This document shows, in pieces, positions 45,895 through 57,300 of a stretch of DNA of 64,000 nt; within the stretch, counting starts at the first letter, position 1; every line of letters begins with the position of its first letter. A program made the translations under genes and the position numbers. Under the pieces are notes generated by a model. That model was not told where the DNA came from. It searched no databases and worked only from the letters and a program-made list of their open reading frames with translations. The DNA lies in NCBI GenBank assembly GCA_036250195.1, contig JAVHZZ010000008.1, positions 13,964,434-14,028,433 on the forward strand. Reading direction: 5' to 3'. Source of the DNA: Mixophyes australis (taxonomy: Eukaryota; Chordata; Amphibia; Anura; Limnodynastidae).

Positions 45895-46420
45895 ATAGAT
45901 CCCCTGTCGCACACAAAACCTACCATAGATCCCCTGTCACACACACACAACCTGTCATAGATCCCCTGTCACACTCACAAAACCTGTCATAGATCCCCTG
46001 TCACACTCACAAAACCTGTCATAGATCCCCTGTCACACTCACAAAACCTGTCATAGATCCCCTGTCACACTCACAAAACCTGTCATAGATCCCCTGTCAC
46101 ACTCACAAAACCTGTCATAGATCCCTTGTCACACTCACAAAACCTGTCATAGATCCCCTGTAACACTCACAAAACCTGTCATAGATCCCCTGTCACACTC
46201 ACAAAACCTGTCATAGATCCCCTGTCACACTCACAAAACCTGTCATAGATCCCCTGTCACACTCACAAAACCTTTCATAGATCCCCTGTCACACTCACAA
46301 AATATGTCATAGATCCCCTGTCACACTCACAAAACCTGTCATAGATCCCCTGTCACACTCACAAAACCTTTCATAGATCCCCTGTCACACTCACAAAATC
46401 TGTCATAGATCCCCTGTACA
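45895..46420 (+). repeat. 32-bp minisatellite (about 16 copies) inside the hAT-like element
   Basis: The unit is ATAGATCCCCTGTCACACTC plus ACAAAACCTGTC. Very homogeneous, with rare CCTTTC and AATATGTC variants. It degrades leftward into TCATACACTGGCCCACACAC units. Confidence 0.96.
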
Positions 46421-46590
46421 CAAACTACCCCCCCTTACCTTGTGCGCTCCGCGGCGCGCTCTGTAGTGGCTTCTATCACATGGGACGGCACTTATCACAT
46501 GGTGCACGTCCCATGTGACAGTCTTCGGCAGATCCATTCATTTCATCGGAGGGGAGGAGGGGACGCGCGGCAATCAGTAAGTGTAGTGCT

Positions 46591-46663
46591 GGCCCCATTG
46601 CTCAGCGCACAGACTGTCATGCCGAATTCCGGCATGACAGTCTGTGCGCTGAGCAATGGGGCC
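46591..46663. repeat. 34-bp perfect inverted repeat with 5-nt loop
   Basis: GGCCCCATTGCTCAGCGCAC at the start of the left arm (46591-46624) is exactly complemented by 46630-46663, with loop AATTC. Outside, GCTG and CAGC continue the symmetry after a 4-nt offset. It lies 80 bp inside the right end of the hAT-like element. Confidence 0.95.
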
Positions 46664-46778
46664 GGCCAGCTAGCAAACGGCCCATCTGGCCATCGGCCCT
46701 TCTGGCATTTGCCAGACGTGCCAGATGGCCAGTCCGGCCCTGGGTTACACCATATTTATATTTTTACACAGTTTTATT

Positions 46779-47072
46779 CATACTTGCCAACTTTTCCTCG
46801 TTAGCTTCAGGGAGATCCCGGGGGAGGAGGACGTGCAGCGGCGGGGTTTGACTAATCGCATCATTTTGGCTCCGCCCCCTAAACGGATGTCACAATTGTG
46901 GCCAATTACAGAAGGAGGCAGGGCTAAGATGACGCAATATTTGCGTTATTAAGCCCCGCCCCCGACAATTATCTATTGCAAGGGCAAGAACCTTGAGGAA
47001 GCCCTACTCTCCCAGGAGCCCTCTCTGAAATGCGGGAGTCTCCAGGACATTCCGGGAGAGTAGGCAACTATG
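46779..47072. mobile_element. CATACTTGCC-family hAT MITE
   Basis: CATACTTGCCAACTTTTCC to CCGGGAGAGTAGGCAACTATG, internal CCCCTAAACGGATGTCAC and a TTAAGCCCCGCCCCC block. A TSD is not evident. Confidence 0.75.
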
Positions 47073-47264
47073 CATTAAAAGCAGCTAATGAATCTCTAGA
47101 GACTGAAGTGTCTTTTACATTTCTGTCTCCATTACTGAAGTCATGTTGTCTTACCTGTCAGTTTTTGATTAAATCTTGGTCTCCATGAAAATGGCCACCT
47201 CCATAGGCATCAATACATGGACATAGGACACAATTTCTGAACTGTGTCATCATGCCAAAGATAG

Positions 47265-47387
47265 CGAAGCCAACCACGTCTTGTACTGGCTCAGCATCAG
47301 GGAGAATGACAGACTCTTCAGGGAGTGAGGGAGATCACCCCTATTTCAGGGAGTCTCCCTGACATTCAGGGAGAGTTGGCAAGTATG
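47265..47387. mobile_element. Right part of a CATACTTGCC-family copy
   Basis: It ends CAGGGAGAGTTGGCAAGTATG with GGGAGTCTCCCTGACATTC before it. The left terminus is missing or too diverged. Confidence 0.55.
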
Positions 47388-48411
47388 CTCTTATAAACCC
47401 TCTCTCTACAGCCCTCTACTCGTAATTTTTATTGAGTAATATATGTGTCTTCAATGGACCACAGAGCTGAAAAAGACATTTAAAATGAAAAAGAAAAAAA
47501 CTAAATATGATTAACAGAAAACTTTTTAAATGCTGCCCAGTGAAAGTCGCTATTTTGGGTTCATGCATAGTTTGTCTTTATGTTAAATACAGCACAGAAA
47601 ATATATAAAATAAAAATATAGGCAGTATTTCCTGTTATATAAGGACAGGTCTGGGTCATTAATCAGGTTTGTAGTAATGGAAGTTTAATATTGGAGTCTG
47701 GTTAAGCCTCTGATCTGAACATAGTTATCCTATCCTCCGAGTCTCAAATTCTAGCTTGAGATCTGTACCAAGCAGAATATTTTAACCACAAAAAAAGCCA
47801 CATTTATTCCAGTTATGCCATAAATAAAATATAAAACTGCAGAGGTGTTGTTCAGAAACAGTAAAACTCAGGCAGGACTCTGGAGAGTTTGCAATCAATC
47901 TGCAGTGCGGCCAGGAACTTGGATCATATTACTGGGAATCTTAATTCACAAAACAAGCTGGTAATAATTTAATACTCTAGGGGGCAGCAGAGCTCTGCTT
48001 GGCAATATACCACTGCACATTATTCAGATACAGTCTTTCAAATCGCTTCTCTGTCAGTGTTGGCTTCCTGTCTGTTCTGGAGCGTACTCTTGAGAGTCAG
48101 GAAAAACTGTCTGACGTTTATCTAACTTGCTATGACAGCTGCATGTAGGAGTAAATGATTTTATCATTTATTATTTAGGTAGTTTGTGCACCTTTAGATG
48201 AAGCGCATATTATAACATATTGTATTCAGCTATGTAATAATGGGCAGCATTGATCAGTTCATCTTCAATGTGTTTATCTGTTATGGTTAGTGCCAGGCTG
48301 CAGTTTGTAGGACTTAAAGGTAAATTTATGTGTGAGGTTTAATGTTAGCTACAGTATCCTTAGTGAGAAATAAAATTTATTTCCCCATGTTTTCCATTTG
48401 CTGAATACTTA
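47388..48411. other. AT-rich non-coding stretch
   Basis: No repeat family or gene recognised. Confidence 0.45.
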
Positions 48412-48587
48412 GGGGGTATATTTACTAAACTGTGGGTTTGAAAAAGTGGAGATGTTGCCTATAGCAACCAATCAGATTCCAGTTATCATTTATTTAGTAC
48501 ATTCTACAAAATAACAGATAGAATCTGTTTGGTTGCTATAGGCAACATCTCCACTTTCTCAAACTCACAGTTTAGTAAATATACCCC
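48412..48587. mobile_element. TTTACTAAA hairpin MITE, copy 4
   Basis: GGGGGTATATTTACTAAACT to AGTTTAGTAAATATACCCC, flanked by TTA on both sides (48409-48411, 48588-48590). Confidence 0.9.
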
Positions 48588-49014
48588 TTAGTATTAATGA
48601 ACACGCAGTTGAGCAAAAAGGACATGCACAAAATGAAGGTGTTAATAAACCAAAACTTTACTTGAAGATGCATTGCGGAATAAATTGCAAAAAATGGCTT
48701 GGCATAAAAAGTACCTATTGCATCATAGAGGTGACTATATTTAGCAGGAGGGCAATGGTAACAATTAGACACTATTTTCTATTATTGCCTCACATATTCC
48801 CATATAGGCAATTTACCTCCATATAATCTCACATACTCCCTCATAGTCAGTATACTTCCTATAACCACAACATAGCTAGTCTATTTCCATATCACATGGT
48901 TATTATATCTGCATATAGTCTAACATACTGTATGTCCATATAGTTTCATATAGCCAATATACCTCTATGTAAATTCACATCACAGTATCGCTAGAATACC
49001 TCCATATAAGCACA
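48588..49014. other. Non-coding stretch with a CCATATA-rich phrase
   Basis: From 48790 to 49030 the phrase CATATAG/CCATATAA recurs at irregular distances (a weak, degenerate tandem texture). No gene seen. Confidence 0.4.
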
Positions 49015-49195
49015 CATCCCCATATAGCCAGTATGCCAATCATCCATACCAGTTCCTGGAGCGTACAGTCTAAATTCCCTATCACGTACACACACTGTCA
49101 GGAGACAATTAATCCTATTAAACCAACACAAGTACATGGAGAACATACAAAGTCCAATCAAAGCCATGTCCCAGTACTGTAACGCAGCAAAGCTC
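49015..49195 (-). mobile_element. tRNA-headed SINE, old divergent copy F
   Basis: It contains GTACAGTCTAAATTCCCTAT, a gap, then ACATGGAGAACATACAAAGTC and AGTACTGTAACGCAGCAAAG, in the order of the reverse SINE but heavily mutated. Confidence 0.55.
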
Positions 49196-49219
49196 ATCTG
49201 TGTGTGATTATGCTTTGAA

Positions 49220-49345
49220 ATCATCATCATCACCAGCTATTTATATAGCGCCACTAATTCCGCAGCGCTGTACAGAGAACTCACTCACATCAGTCCCTGC
49301 CCTATTGGAGCTTACAGTCTACATTCTCTAACACACACACACAGA
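49220..49345 (-). mobile_element. tRNA-headed SINE, copy G (3' part)
   Basis: An ATCATCATCATCACC tail, then TTTATATAGCGCCACTAATT and TCCCTGCCCTATTGGAGCTT. The copy stops before the central body. It lies next to copy F in the same orientation. Confidence 0.85.
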
Positions 49346-49870
49346 CATTGATATAGGCAGCAGTGTTTGATTCATCCTCATAGCACAGGCATGGTAGTTA
49401 GTAGGCGGTGGTTCTTGTCATTAAGTAGAGGTTATGGGCAGTGATACTTTTTATGCCTCTGCTCGTGGACTTCTAAGCATTTTATCTATTGATACAGGGT
49501 CTTGTAACCCTCTAGGAAACATTTTACTGTTATTTTTTGGTTCTCTAGTACCTTCAATGTTCGCTGCACATCGGGCAAAATTGACTACCCCCCTAAGCAT
49601 CTATATTGAGTAACCTGCATCAGTACAGGATCTCTAGAACTCAAGAATAGTTTATTGGAGCTCTGTATCAAACCGAGATAAGAGCTCATTTCTGTGTGAG
49701 GGCCTTATATTCTCTGAGCCTTAACATATAAACAGTCACAATAATATAATGCCAACAGCTAGTAGATATATGTGTGTATTATTTAAATAGTTGTTTCAAT
49801 TAACTTGATGTATTACCAACTGGGTTACTATATAATATTAATAATGTATTATGTAAAATAATAGTTTACA
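49346..49870. other. Non-coding stretch
   Basis: No recognisable feature. Confidence 0.45.
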
Positions 49871-50038
49871 GGCATTAGATTTATCAAATCTTCTAAAAAA
49901 GACATCTGGAGCTGTTGCCAATAGCAACCAATCAGATTCTAGCTATAATTGTCTAGTACACTCTAAAGAATGAAAACTGGAATCTGATTGGTTGCTATGG
50001 GCAATTTTCCTTTTTAGAAGGTTTGATAAATCTACCCC
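49871..50038. mobile_element. TTTATCAAA-ended hairpin MITE, copy 2, left end eroded
   Basis: The right end TTTGATAAATCTACCCC is intact. The left end reads GCATTAGATTTATCAAATC. The core GCAACCAATCAGATTCTAGC is shared. Confidence 0.75.
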
Positions 50039-50117
50039 ATTAAAAGAACAGTATATATTAGTTATAAAGAGTTATCTGTGCCTCCAGCATCCTTAGCTAT
50101 CTACCCTATTCAGCGTT

Positions 50118-50141
50118 GGGGGGGGGGGGGGGGGGGGGGGG
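50118..50141 (+). repeat. Run of 24 G
   Basis: An uninterrupted guanine homopolymer, 50118-50141. The length may be affected by sequencing error. Confidence 0.85.
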
Positions 50142-50526
50142 CTCAGCCATGTTATAACAATGTAGTTTTGTTAGAGACAAACATAGATATTATCTGGGTA
50201 CCTTATGTGGATTTAGAGGAGGAATGTAGTTACATTCAGAATGACTATAAGAAGAGCTGATAAAATGTGCAGTGACAACAAACTCACAATAATCTGTATA
50301 ATCACCTTAGAGCACAACTGTTAATTGACTGTGAACACTATTATCGTCAGTGTAAATACCACAAGCGTCCTCTAGGGGTGCTGTACAGAAAGTTTTGCCA
50401 TCCGATCTACAAAACAGGGATAAAAGGTTTCCTTACCCAGATAAGATAATACTACTTCTACCTAATGGCACCCAGTCACATTGCAGGTTAGATGTATTCT
50501 AGACATGGGGACATTTTGTAAACTGC
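50142..50526. other. Non-coding stretch
   Basis: No recognisable feature. Confidence 0.4.
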
Positions 50527-50968
50527 AGCCTGACAGATGACTGACAGATGACTTACAAAGGACTGACATATAACTGTTGGATGACTGATGGATGACTAAT
50601 GGACGACTGACAGGTGTCAGACGGCGGACTGACATATAACTAATGGAGGACTGACGGATGACTGACAGGTGGTAGACGGAGGACTGACATATAACTAATG
50701 GAGGACTGACGGATGACTGACAGGTGGTAGACGGAGGACTGACATATAACTGTTGGATGACTGATGGATGACTGACAAGTGTCAGACGGAGGACTGACAT
50801 ATAACTAATGGAGGACTGACGGATGACTGACAGGTGGTAGACGGAGGACTGACATATAACTAATGGAGGACTGACAGATGACTGACAAAGGACTGACATA
50901 TAACTGTTGGATGACTGATGGATGACTGACAAGTGTCAGACGGAGGACTGACATATAACTAATGGAGC
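50527..50968 (+). repeat. 55-bp minisatellite, left part
   Basis: The unit is GGAGGACTGACATATAACTA, ATGGAGGACTGACGGATGAC, TGACAGGTGGTAGAC (55 bp), itself made of shorter GACTGAC-based subunits. Variants use GTTGGATGACTGATGG. It resumes at 51894. Confidence 0.93.
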
Positions 50969-51893
50969 CAATCATCTAAACTTAACCCCTCAGGGTTGCG
51001 CACTCACCAAATAGTATAGTGAAACAAGCCTGCATGCAAGATGTAACTCTTCAGATTCGTCGGTCCTCTAATCTATAATATCACTCGATAATACCGGACA
51101 GATAATGTGGTCAAACCCAAATCATGCCCGAGATGTAGTTCTTCACAAATATCGATCCAATAATGTAGAGTTTCCCTCGATTAAATCGAACTCCAATAAA
51201 AGAAAAAATGCTCCATAGTGTGACAACGTATGGGTAATTTATTACAAACAATTAGAAGTAAACAGACAAATAAACGTTAGGCGGGACCTGATCAGTAGGG
51301 ATAGGTGGACCCTTACCGTGCTCAGAAGAGCAAAAAGCGTGTCTGATGGTGCATAAATGTAGTGAGTCAAGTCCCGGGAAACTCACTACAAAACTCCGTT
51401 CTGCCAGTAATAACCACCCGATCAACGGAAACAGGAACACTTCCTACTGCAGGTCTCACGTCTGACGTCACAAATCTCCCGTCGGCCAACGCGTTTCGGC
51501 TCATCTAGAGCCTTTCTCAAGGCATGTACCTCCATCTACATTTTTGATATATATGTGGATTGCACTATGTTTTTTCTCCCTCTCTTTTACATGTATGACC
51601 TATGAGGAATATTGAAATATTCGACTTGATCAGAAGATTCCATAACTGTGCCTTTTGGAACATAGGACTTCCTTTATACTTATATATACTTTTTCTGGAC
51701 TTTTTATTATTGATTTTTTATTATTGATTTTATATTTTGGTGGATTTATAGATGATTGGCGCCTGTTTGCAAATTTGCTGTGTGTATATATATATTTGAT
51801 AGGGATTGGTGTTTCCTATATAGTTTGCTACAGGCTGCCTTTTTTGATTTGATACATTGCTTTGCGCCGTGGACTTAGTCATCTTTGATTTGT
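50969..51893. mobile_element. 0.9-kb insertion in the 55-bp minisatellite (unclassified retroelement-like)
   Basis: The array breaks at ATATAACTAATGGAG (to 50968) and restarts with ATATAACTAATGGAGG at 51894. The intervening segment is unrelated to the array. It carries CCAACGCGTTTCGGCTCATC (51486-51505) followed by AGAGCCTTTCTCAAGGC, a combination that I associate with the terminal repeats of frog Penelope-type elements, and a T/A-rich right part with ATTATTGATT repeats. No RT or endonuclease frame. The 15-bp repeat at the junctions could be target duplication or just the minisatellite unit. Confidence 0.55.
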
Positions 51894-52170
51894 TATATAA
51901 CTAATGGAGGACCGACGAATGACTGACAGGTGGTAGACGGAGGACTGACATATAACTAATGGAGGACTGATGGATGACTGACAGGTGGTAGACGGAGGAC
52001 TGACATATAACTAATGGAGAACTGACGGATGACTGACAGGTGGTAGACGGAGGACTGACATATAACTAATGGAGGACTGACGGATGACTGACAGGTGGTA
52101 GACGGAGGACTAACATATAACTAATGGAGGACTGACGGATGACTGACAGGTGACTGACGGTTGAGCTACA
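51894..52170 (+). repeat. 55-bp minisatellite, right part
   Basis: About five more units of the same 55-bp repeat, ending in GACTGACGGTTGAGCTACAG. Confidence 0.93.
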
Positions 52171-53482
52171 GGTCAGGTGTAAGTGCAGAGTTATAGTGAT
52201 GACGGCTGAGTATCCATGCTAGAACATGTGTTTGCAGTCAGCAGCGATTGTAAAAAAGCATTTAATGTACAGTAGACATTAATAACATCCTAATAAATGT
52301 ATTTTATGGGGGAAATAATCTTCAGATGTGCGTATGCCCGGAGTACCTGCTTTTATAAAAAAACCACACAATACGTTCGTCTTGCGTGCCTTCAGGAATC
52401 AGACCCACTAACTCTTCAATATGCAATTATTTTGTATCTTCTTTTTTGTTCAAAACTCAGAATGATTCTGAATGGAAAGTGTGACATGGTGCGCTGGCGA
52501 TATATAAATAAATCTTAATAATGATACTATTCAGCCACTGAATCCGAGTCAGTAGTGGACTACAGTAGCCAGATTGCCATAAGAAATTGGACAATACTTG
52601 CTTGGTTTTATCATTCGATGATCTTAGAAAAAAGCTCCACGGCTGTGTTCTATTCAGATATATATTTTACAACTGTTGTTTTTTAAGTAAGCACATTTTT
52701 TTTATTATAATGCACATTTATTAATGCTTGAGAGCAGCACATAACAATATACACAGTCCGCTCGTTGCAAATGACCAGTGTGTTCAGTTCGTATCCTCAC
52801 GGTGGCAACACAGGTCCATGAACCGTGCAGTTTGCTTTGCTCTTAATATTTACTTTTAAACAAAAGGGCATCTTTCTCTCTGTCACACAGAATGTTAAAC
52901 GCTGAAGATTTAACAGTAGACGATGCTTAGCCTCAAAGCCATAAATTAGGAGCAGAAATTGAGAACTTCTTTTAATTGCTGACAGTAGAGACTTACAAAT
53001 GCTTTAGAGAACGTTCATCATTGCACAGATAATCTATCACATAGGAGATAATACAACAGTCTTATTATTAGCGCGATGTAAGGATTTCTATAGGATTGCG
53101 GGCTGGATTATTGTGCTTTATAGATTTTCATCTGTACGTTTCAGCATTTATGTTTGTCATTTCCAATTACCTTTTTTTTTTCCAATCTAGAGATTATAGT
53201 TAGTGTAATGATTATGTGGATTAGAGGCAAGGAAACTGCTCCTAGTACGATTTGCCGAAACAGTCAATGTATTTGTGTAGATGGACTTAAAGTCTAACAT
53301 ACTGCATTGTAATGTCCAGACAGGTGAATTCATTTCTGTTGGATATGACAGCAGAAAGCTCTGTTCTATCCATTGAATACAATTATATCTATACGAAGAT
53401 CTGTTCTAATTTCTGAGCAGTGGTGGAAGTGGTATACGGTGGTACGCCATACCGCCACTTCTCTTACTGCCTTCATTGTAAC
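52171..53482. other. Non-coding stretch
   Basis: A short GGCGATATATAAATAAATC near 52497 resembles the L2-type tail of the SINEs. Otherwise unrecognised; 52850-53150 is repeat-free and could be conserved. Confidence 0.35.
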
Positions 53483-54077
53483 TAGAGATACCCACTGACC
53501 CCCGTGAACTGGTTTTGGTTTTGGATCTGGATTAGCTTCATGTTTTGGTTTTGGTTTTGGCAAAACCACCCTCGTGTCTTTTGGTTTTGGATTTTTTAGA
53601 GCCCCCCCCCCCCCCTAAAATATGCTAAAATCACATAATTTTGCTCTTTTTTTGTTCCTACATTATTATTAACCTCAATAACAGTAAATTCAAGTCATTT
53701 GCAGTAAATTTAGACCACCTCACAGGTCACAATATTATTGTCATACACTTTCGGACTAATACTGCAGCGACCTGGCTGGATGGTAAGCGACAGAGCAATG
53801 ACACAAACACACGGCAGTTCCTACCACATCTAGGACACATTGGCACACAGCAGTGGCAGAAAAGATAAATGGGGGTCCGCCCTCCCTCCCACCCCCCGCT
53901 ATTTTGGAGTTTAAAAAGGAATCCAAAACTCCCGAGATCCGACTACATCACAATGACGTTTTACCTCGTTTTCGATTTCGAGGGCACGTGACAGTACAGA
54001 GCCGGCTCACGATCCGACTCGGATCCCCTAAGTTCGGGTGTGTTCCGTTTCCGAGGAACCGAGCCTGAGCATCTCTA
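53483..54077. mobile_element. AGAGAT-ended MITE with GTTTTG-rich interior
   Basis: Left end TAGAGATACCCACTGACCCC, right end CCTGAGCATCTCTA; on the minus strand the right end reads TAGAGATGCTCAGGCTCGG. The interior holds repeated GGTTTTGGTTTTGG (53512-53590), a run of 14 C (53602-53615) and a CpG-rich right third (TTTCGATTTCGAGGGCACGT). No transposase frame. Confidence 0.7.
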
Positions 54078-54086
54078 ATTGCAACA

Positions 54087-54367
54087 CATACTTGCTAGTT
54101 CTCCCGGAATGTCCGGGAGACTCCCGAAATCTGGAAAGGTCTCCTGTGAGAGCAGGGCATTCTCCTGCATCTGCCCACTTCCTAGTGAAGAGGGCAATTT
54201 GGAACCTTCATGACATGAGGCGATTCTCGAGGAGTCGCATCATTTTGGCCACCCCCCTCTTGGTAAAATGACTTGTTTCACCGAGCCCCCACTGTCATCA
54301 CACGACCCCCCCCCTTCCTCCTCTCGGGGCTGTCCCAGAGGGTAACATTGAAAAGTTGGCGAGTATG
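54087..54367. mobile_element. CATACTTGCC-family hAT MITE
   Basis: CATACTTGCTAGTTCTCCCG to AAAAGTTGGCGAGTATG. The flanks TTGCAACA and GTGTAACA match at 6 of 8 positions. It lies 9 bp from the end of the preceding MITE. Confidence 0.8.
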
Positions 54368-57300
54368 GTGTAACACTATCACATTCCAGTCACTTAACAT
54401 TTTCCATATCACCTCTTCTAATTTTCCACTTGACCGCTGTTTCTAAAGGGTAATGGAATTAAACATACCTGCATACACTGCAGAATTCCCTTTTAATAGA
54501 GAGATGAAACATTTACTAAATATTACAAATGGCGTCTTTTTGCTCCTAAAACTGAGCCCTGGAGCTTTAGGGGGCCCCAAGTTGTCAATGAGCCCTAACA
54601 CAGACAGCTAACCCTATACACTGACTGTTAACAAATTATTGACAATCACAGAGGGCCCGATCACACATTTGTGGTTTATATGCAAATTCACAACATATGC
54701 TGCTTCCCCAAAGATTGTTTATTATTCTATTCTTTCACCTTTCTTACCATGATGCTGGACGTGTCAGTGATATCTTGCTTTAAATTTGCAATTTAAGTGT
54801 TGTCTTCGGAGTATCCCTTGTATAGCGACTGTATTCTGAAAATTGAGCTCTCTTACTGTAGCATTTGAAAACCGTGCGTTGCAAGAAGATAGATTAATTC
54901 ATTAATTTCGACATAATTGATAATTAAGTGGTTGTCACTTCATTAAACAATGGAAATGTGTTTTATACTCGGGGATCTAAATAGGATGACAAAACAGCAT
55001 TTTACTCACCATAAACTGCATTTATCTGGTATGAAATAAGCAACCCCTAAACAGCCACAATCACTCAATCTCATTTCTTTTTAAGTAATTGTTACTTAAA
55101 CATAACAGTTTCTTTGTCGCAGAGGTTTCACCTGAGACTGAAAACAAATCAATGTGGCACTTGGAGACAATAGGCATCTTTTGCACAGAAACTCTCTACT
55201 GACTTCCAACAGAGACTAAAGTCTTGGGTCAGGTCAAGGTCCAATCGAATTTTCCTTGTTGCAAACTAAGGGGTCGTCACTTGGTATTTGCAACGTGTGG
55301 TCCATCACGGCATCACTGTGACCTCGCAGATGACCCAGAATATTATTCCACATTATCTACGGTTTTACAGTCGTAGCATTTAACACCTTGGACCCTCTGG
55401 CAGAGCAATGGTACAGATGCCTGATAATGGTGTCCCTATAGTGTACAGATTAAACATTCTGCTCAGGGCTTTTAAAATGTATCAAAAATGTCTTTGCAAT
55501 AAAAAAACAGGTAAGAAAGTGATGCGTCTGTAAGAAAATTTAAGAGCTTCAAATCCTGTTTTAAGTTGAAATAGTCAGAATTCTGAGTTGTCTTTTATCT
55601 TCTAGATGTGGAGGAAATGCACCCTGGGAAATTTTATCCTATTTTTTTTTTTTGTATGTCGTTTTCATATGCAAATAGGGATAAGAGTACAGAACAGTTT
55701 GGATCTAAAGTCACTTCTTACTTTCATGTAATAAAAAGGAATTTATTTATCAGTTTTCCTCTAATGTTAGAACTTGATGAATAATCAAAAATGTGCTAAT
55801 GACAACTCCCCCCCTCTCCCGCCCCTTGCCAAATTCTGCAACACATTGAGTGAAAACAGACTTTCTCACTGTTTAGCTGTAACATTTGGAAAGTGAGAAA
55901 TGAGACATTTAAATATACTTTAATATCGTTCTAGGTTATCTTTACTAATCCATAGAAGAGCATAATCATCATTTGTAGGCATTAACAATTTACAAACCTC
56001 ACAAAAACCAAAGCACCACCCTGCTTTTTTATGTGAGCACTTAGTTGTCCATCAAGTGCATTTCAATGCGTACAACCACCACCTACATTTGACAATAATT
56101 CTGCACGGTGTTATGGACTACCATGGCAACCACAGTCACATGACACATGATATAGTGATCAGAAATGTGTGCGACTGGCAGCCATACTTTGCTCTCTCCA
56201 GAGAGATTTTGAAAGAGATAATGATCTTTAGGAGGACATCTAAGAAAAATGACCAGATGCATACTAAATAGTTGCTTAATTTGTTATTTAAAGAAAATAA
56301 ATAAATACCTGTTATGATAACTAAGGATGGTTGTATGAGATTTTCTTTTATATTTATATGATCCATTGTAGTAAAACTCAATAATTTATTTATGTATGTG
56401 TTTTTATTGTGTAAATACTGCCTCCCCTTATTATAAAGGGGATGAGGCGTGGCCTTCATGATGCACAAAATGCTGGCAAGTAGGCTTTCCCCTCATTTTA
56501 GCACCGTTGACATGTTCTGTTGGTCTGATCTCCCTCTTCCTCCTTTTCCCGTTCATTACAGTAGATCTTGGTACGTTCTTACTTTGTTGCAACAATGTTG
56601 CAGCTCTGCAAATCAGATATTGTTGCTTCATAGAAGCTTTTAAGTTTAAATTGGTGCCCAACCTGTGGCTCTTCTGTGTCTGACCTACGGGCCAGGTATA
56701 AGCAATATGTTTCAAACAAGGGCGAAGTTATAAGGGGAGCAAGGGGTAAAGTCCACTACCCAAATTTTGCTATGGGGAAATTCTTCTATCCTGGTTCCTA
56801 GTGTGCTGGAATTAGGGTATGCCTTATACAGAGGTCAGCAAAGGAGGTCTGCATTATACAGGGGATGTCAAAAAGGGGGTCGCCAGAATGGGGTCTGTTT
56901 TGTATAGGGGGGGGTGACAAAATGTGATCTGTCTTATACAAGGGTTGCGAAAAGAAGTCTACATGATAAGCAGTGGTCCCCAGTATATAGCTTTGTTGCA
57001 CAGGGCTAGCTAGATTGGGTGTATCAAAATGGGTGTATATCGGTTAGTCGAGCACTGTGAGATGCCTAACATCCAGGAGGTTGCCCATCACTGGATTATA
57101 TGTTGTTTTTCAACCATAAGATAGCAGACAAATAAATAACAATGCTTAGAAATCATTTTATTATACTTTGGGGGTTCTGAATTGAAAACAAAAATAGCGT
57201 ACATCTCCTTTAAGTGTTATTCTAGCATTCAGCTCATCTGGGTCAACAATTAGAACCAATTAGATCAATGTGACACTTACAATTGAAGTTATTTAGTGTA

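Larger units (their letters stand above)
44405..46742. mobile_element. Large (2.3 kb) non-autonomous hAT-like element with internal arrays
   Basis: The terminal inverted repeat CAGGGCCGGACTGG (44405-44418) is matched by CCAGTCCGGCCCTG at 46729-46742. A perfect 8-bp duplication GGTTACAC flanks it (44397-44404, 46743-46750). No transposase frame is visible. In order the interior holds: GC-rich left arm; a block (44870-45060) related to the CAGGGGCAAACGCAGG and CTCCCAACTGTCCC families; a degenerate ~70-bp tandem region (45170-45640; TTTAATAAAT and AGCCCC alternating); CACACA-rich sequence; a 32-bp minisatellite (45895-46420); and a large palindrome (46591-46663). Confidence 0.88.

Noticed and set aside
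50462..50932. 156-codon minus-strand frame with repeated SYMSVL-type units
   Set aside because: Antisense of the 55-bp minisatellite.
51480..51530. Hammerhead ribozyme on the minus strand (GATGAGCCGAAACGCG)
   Set aside because: Parts resembling both core boxes are present, but the first box is CTAGATGA not CTGATGA and no room is left for stem II.
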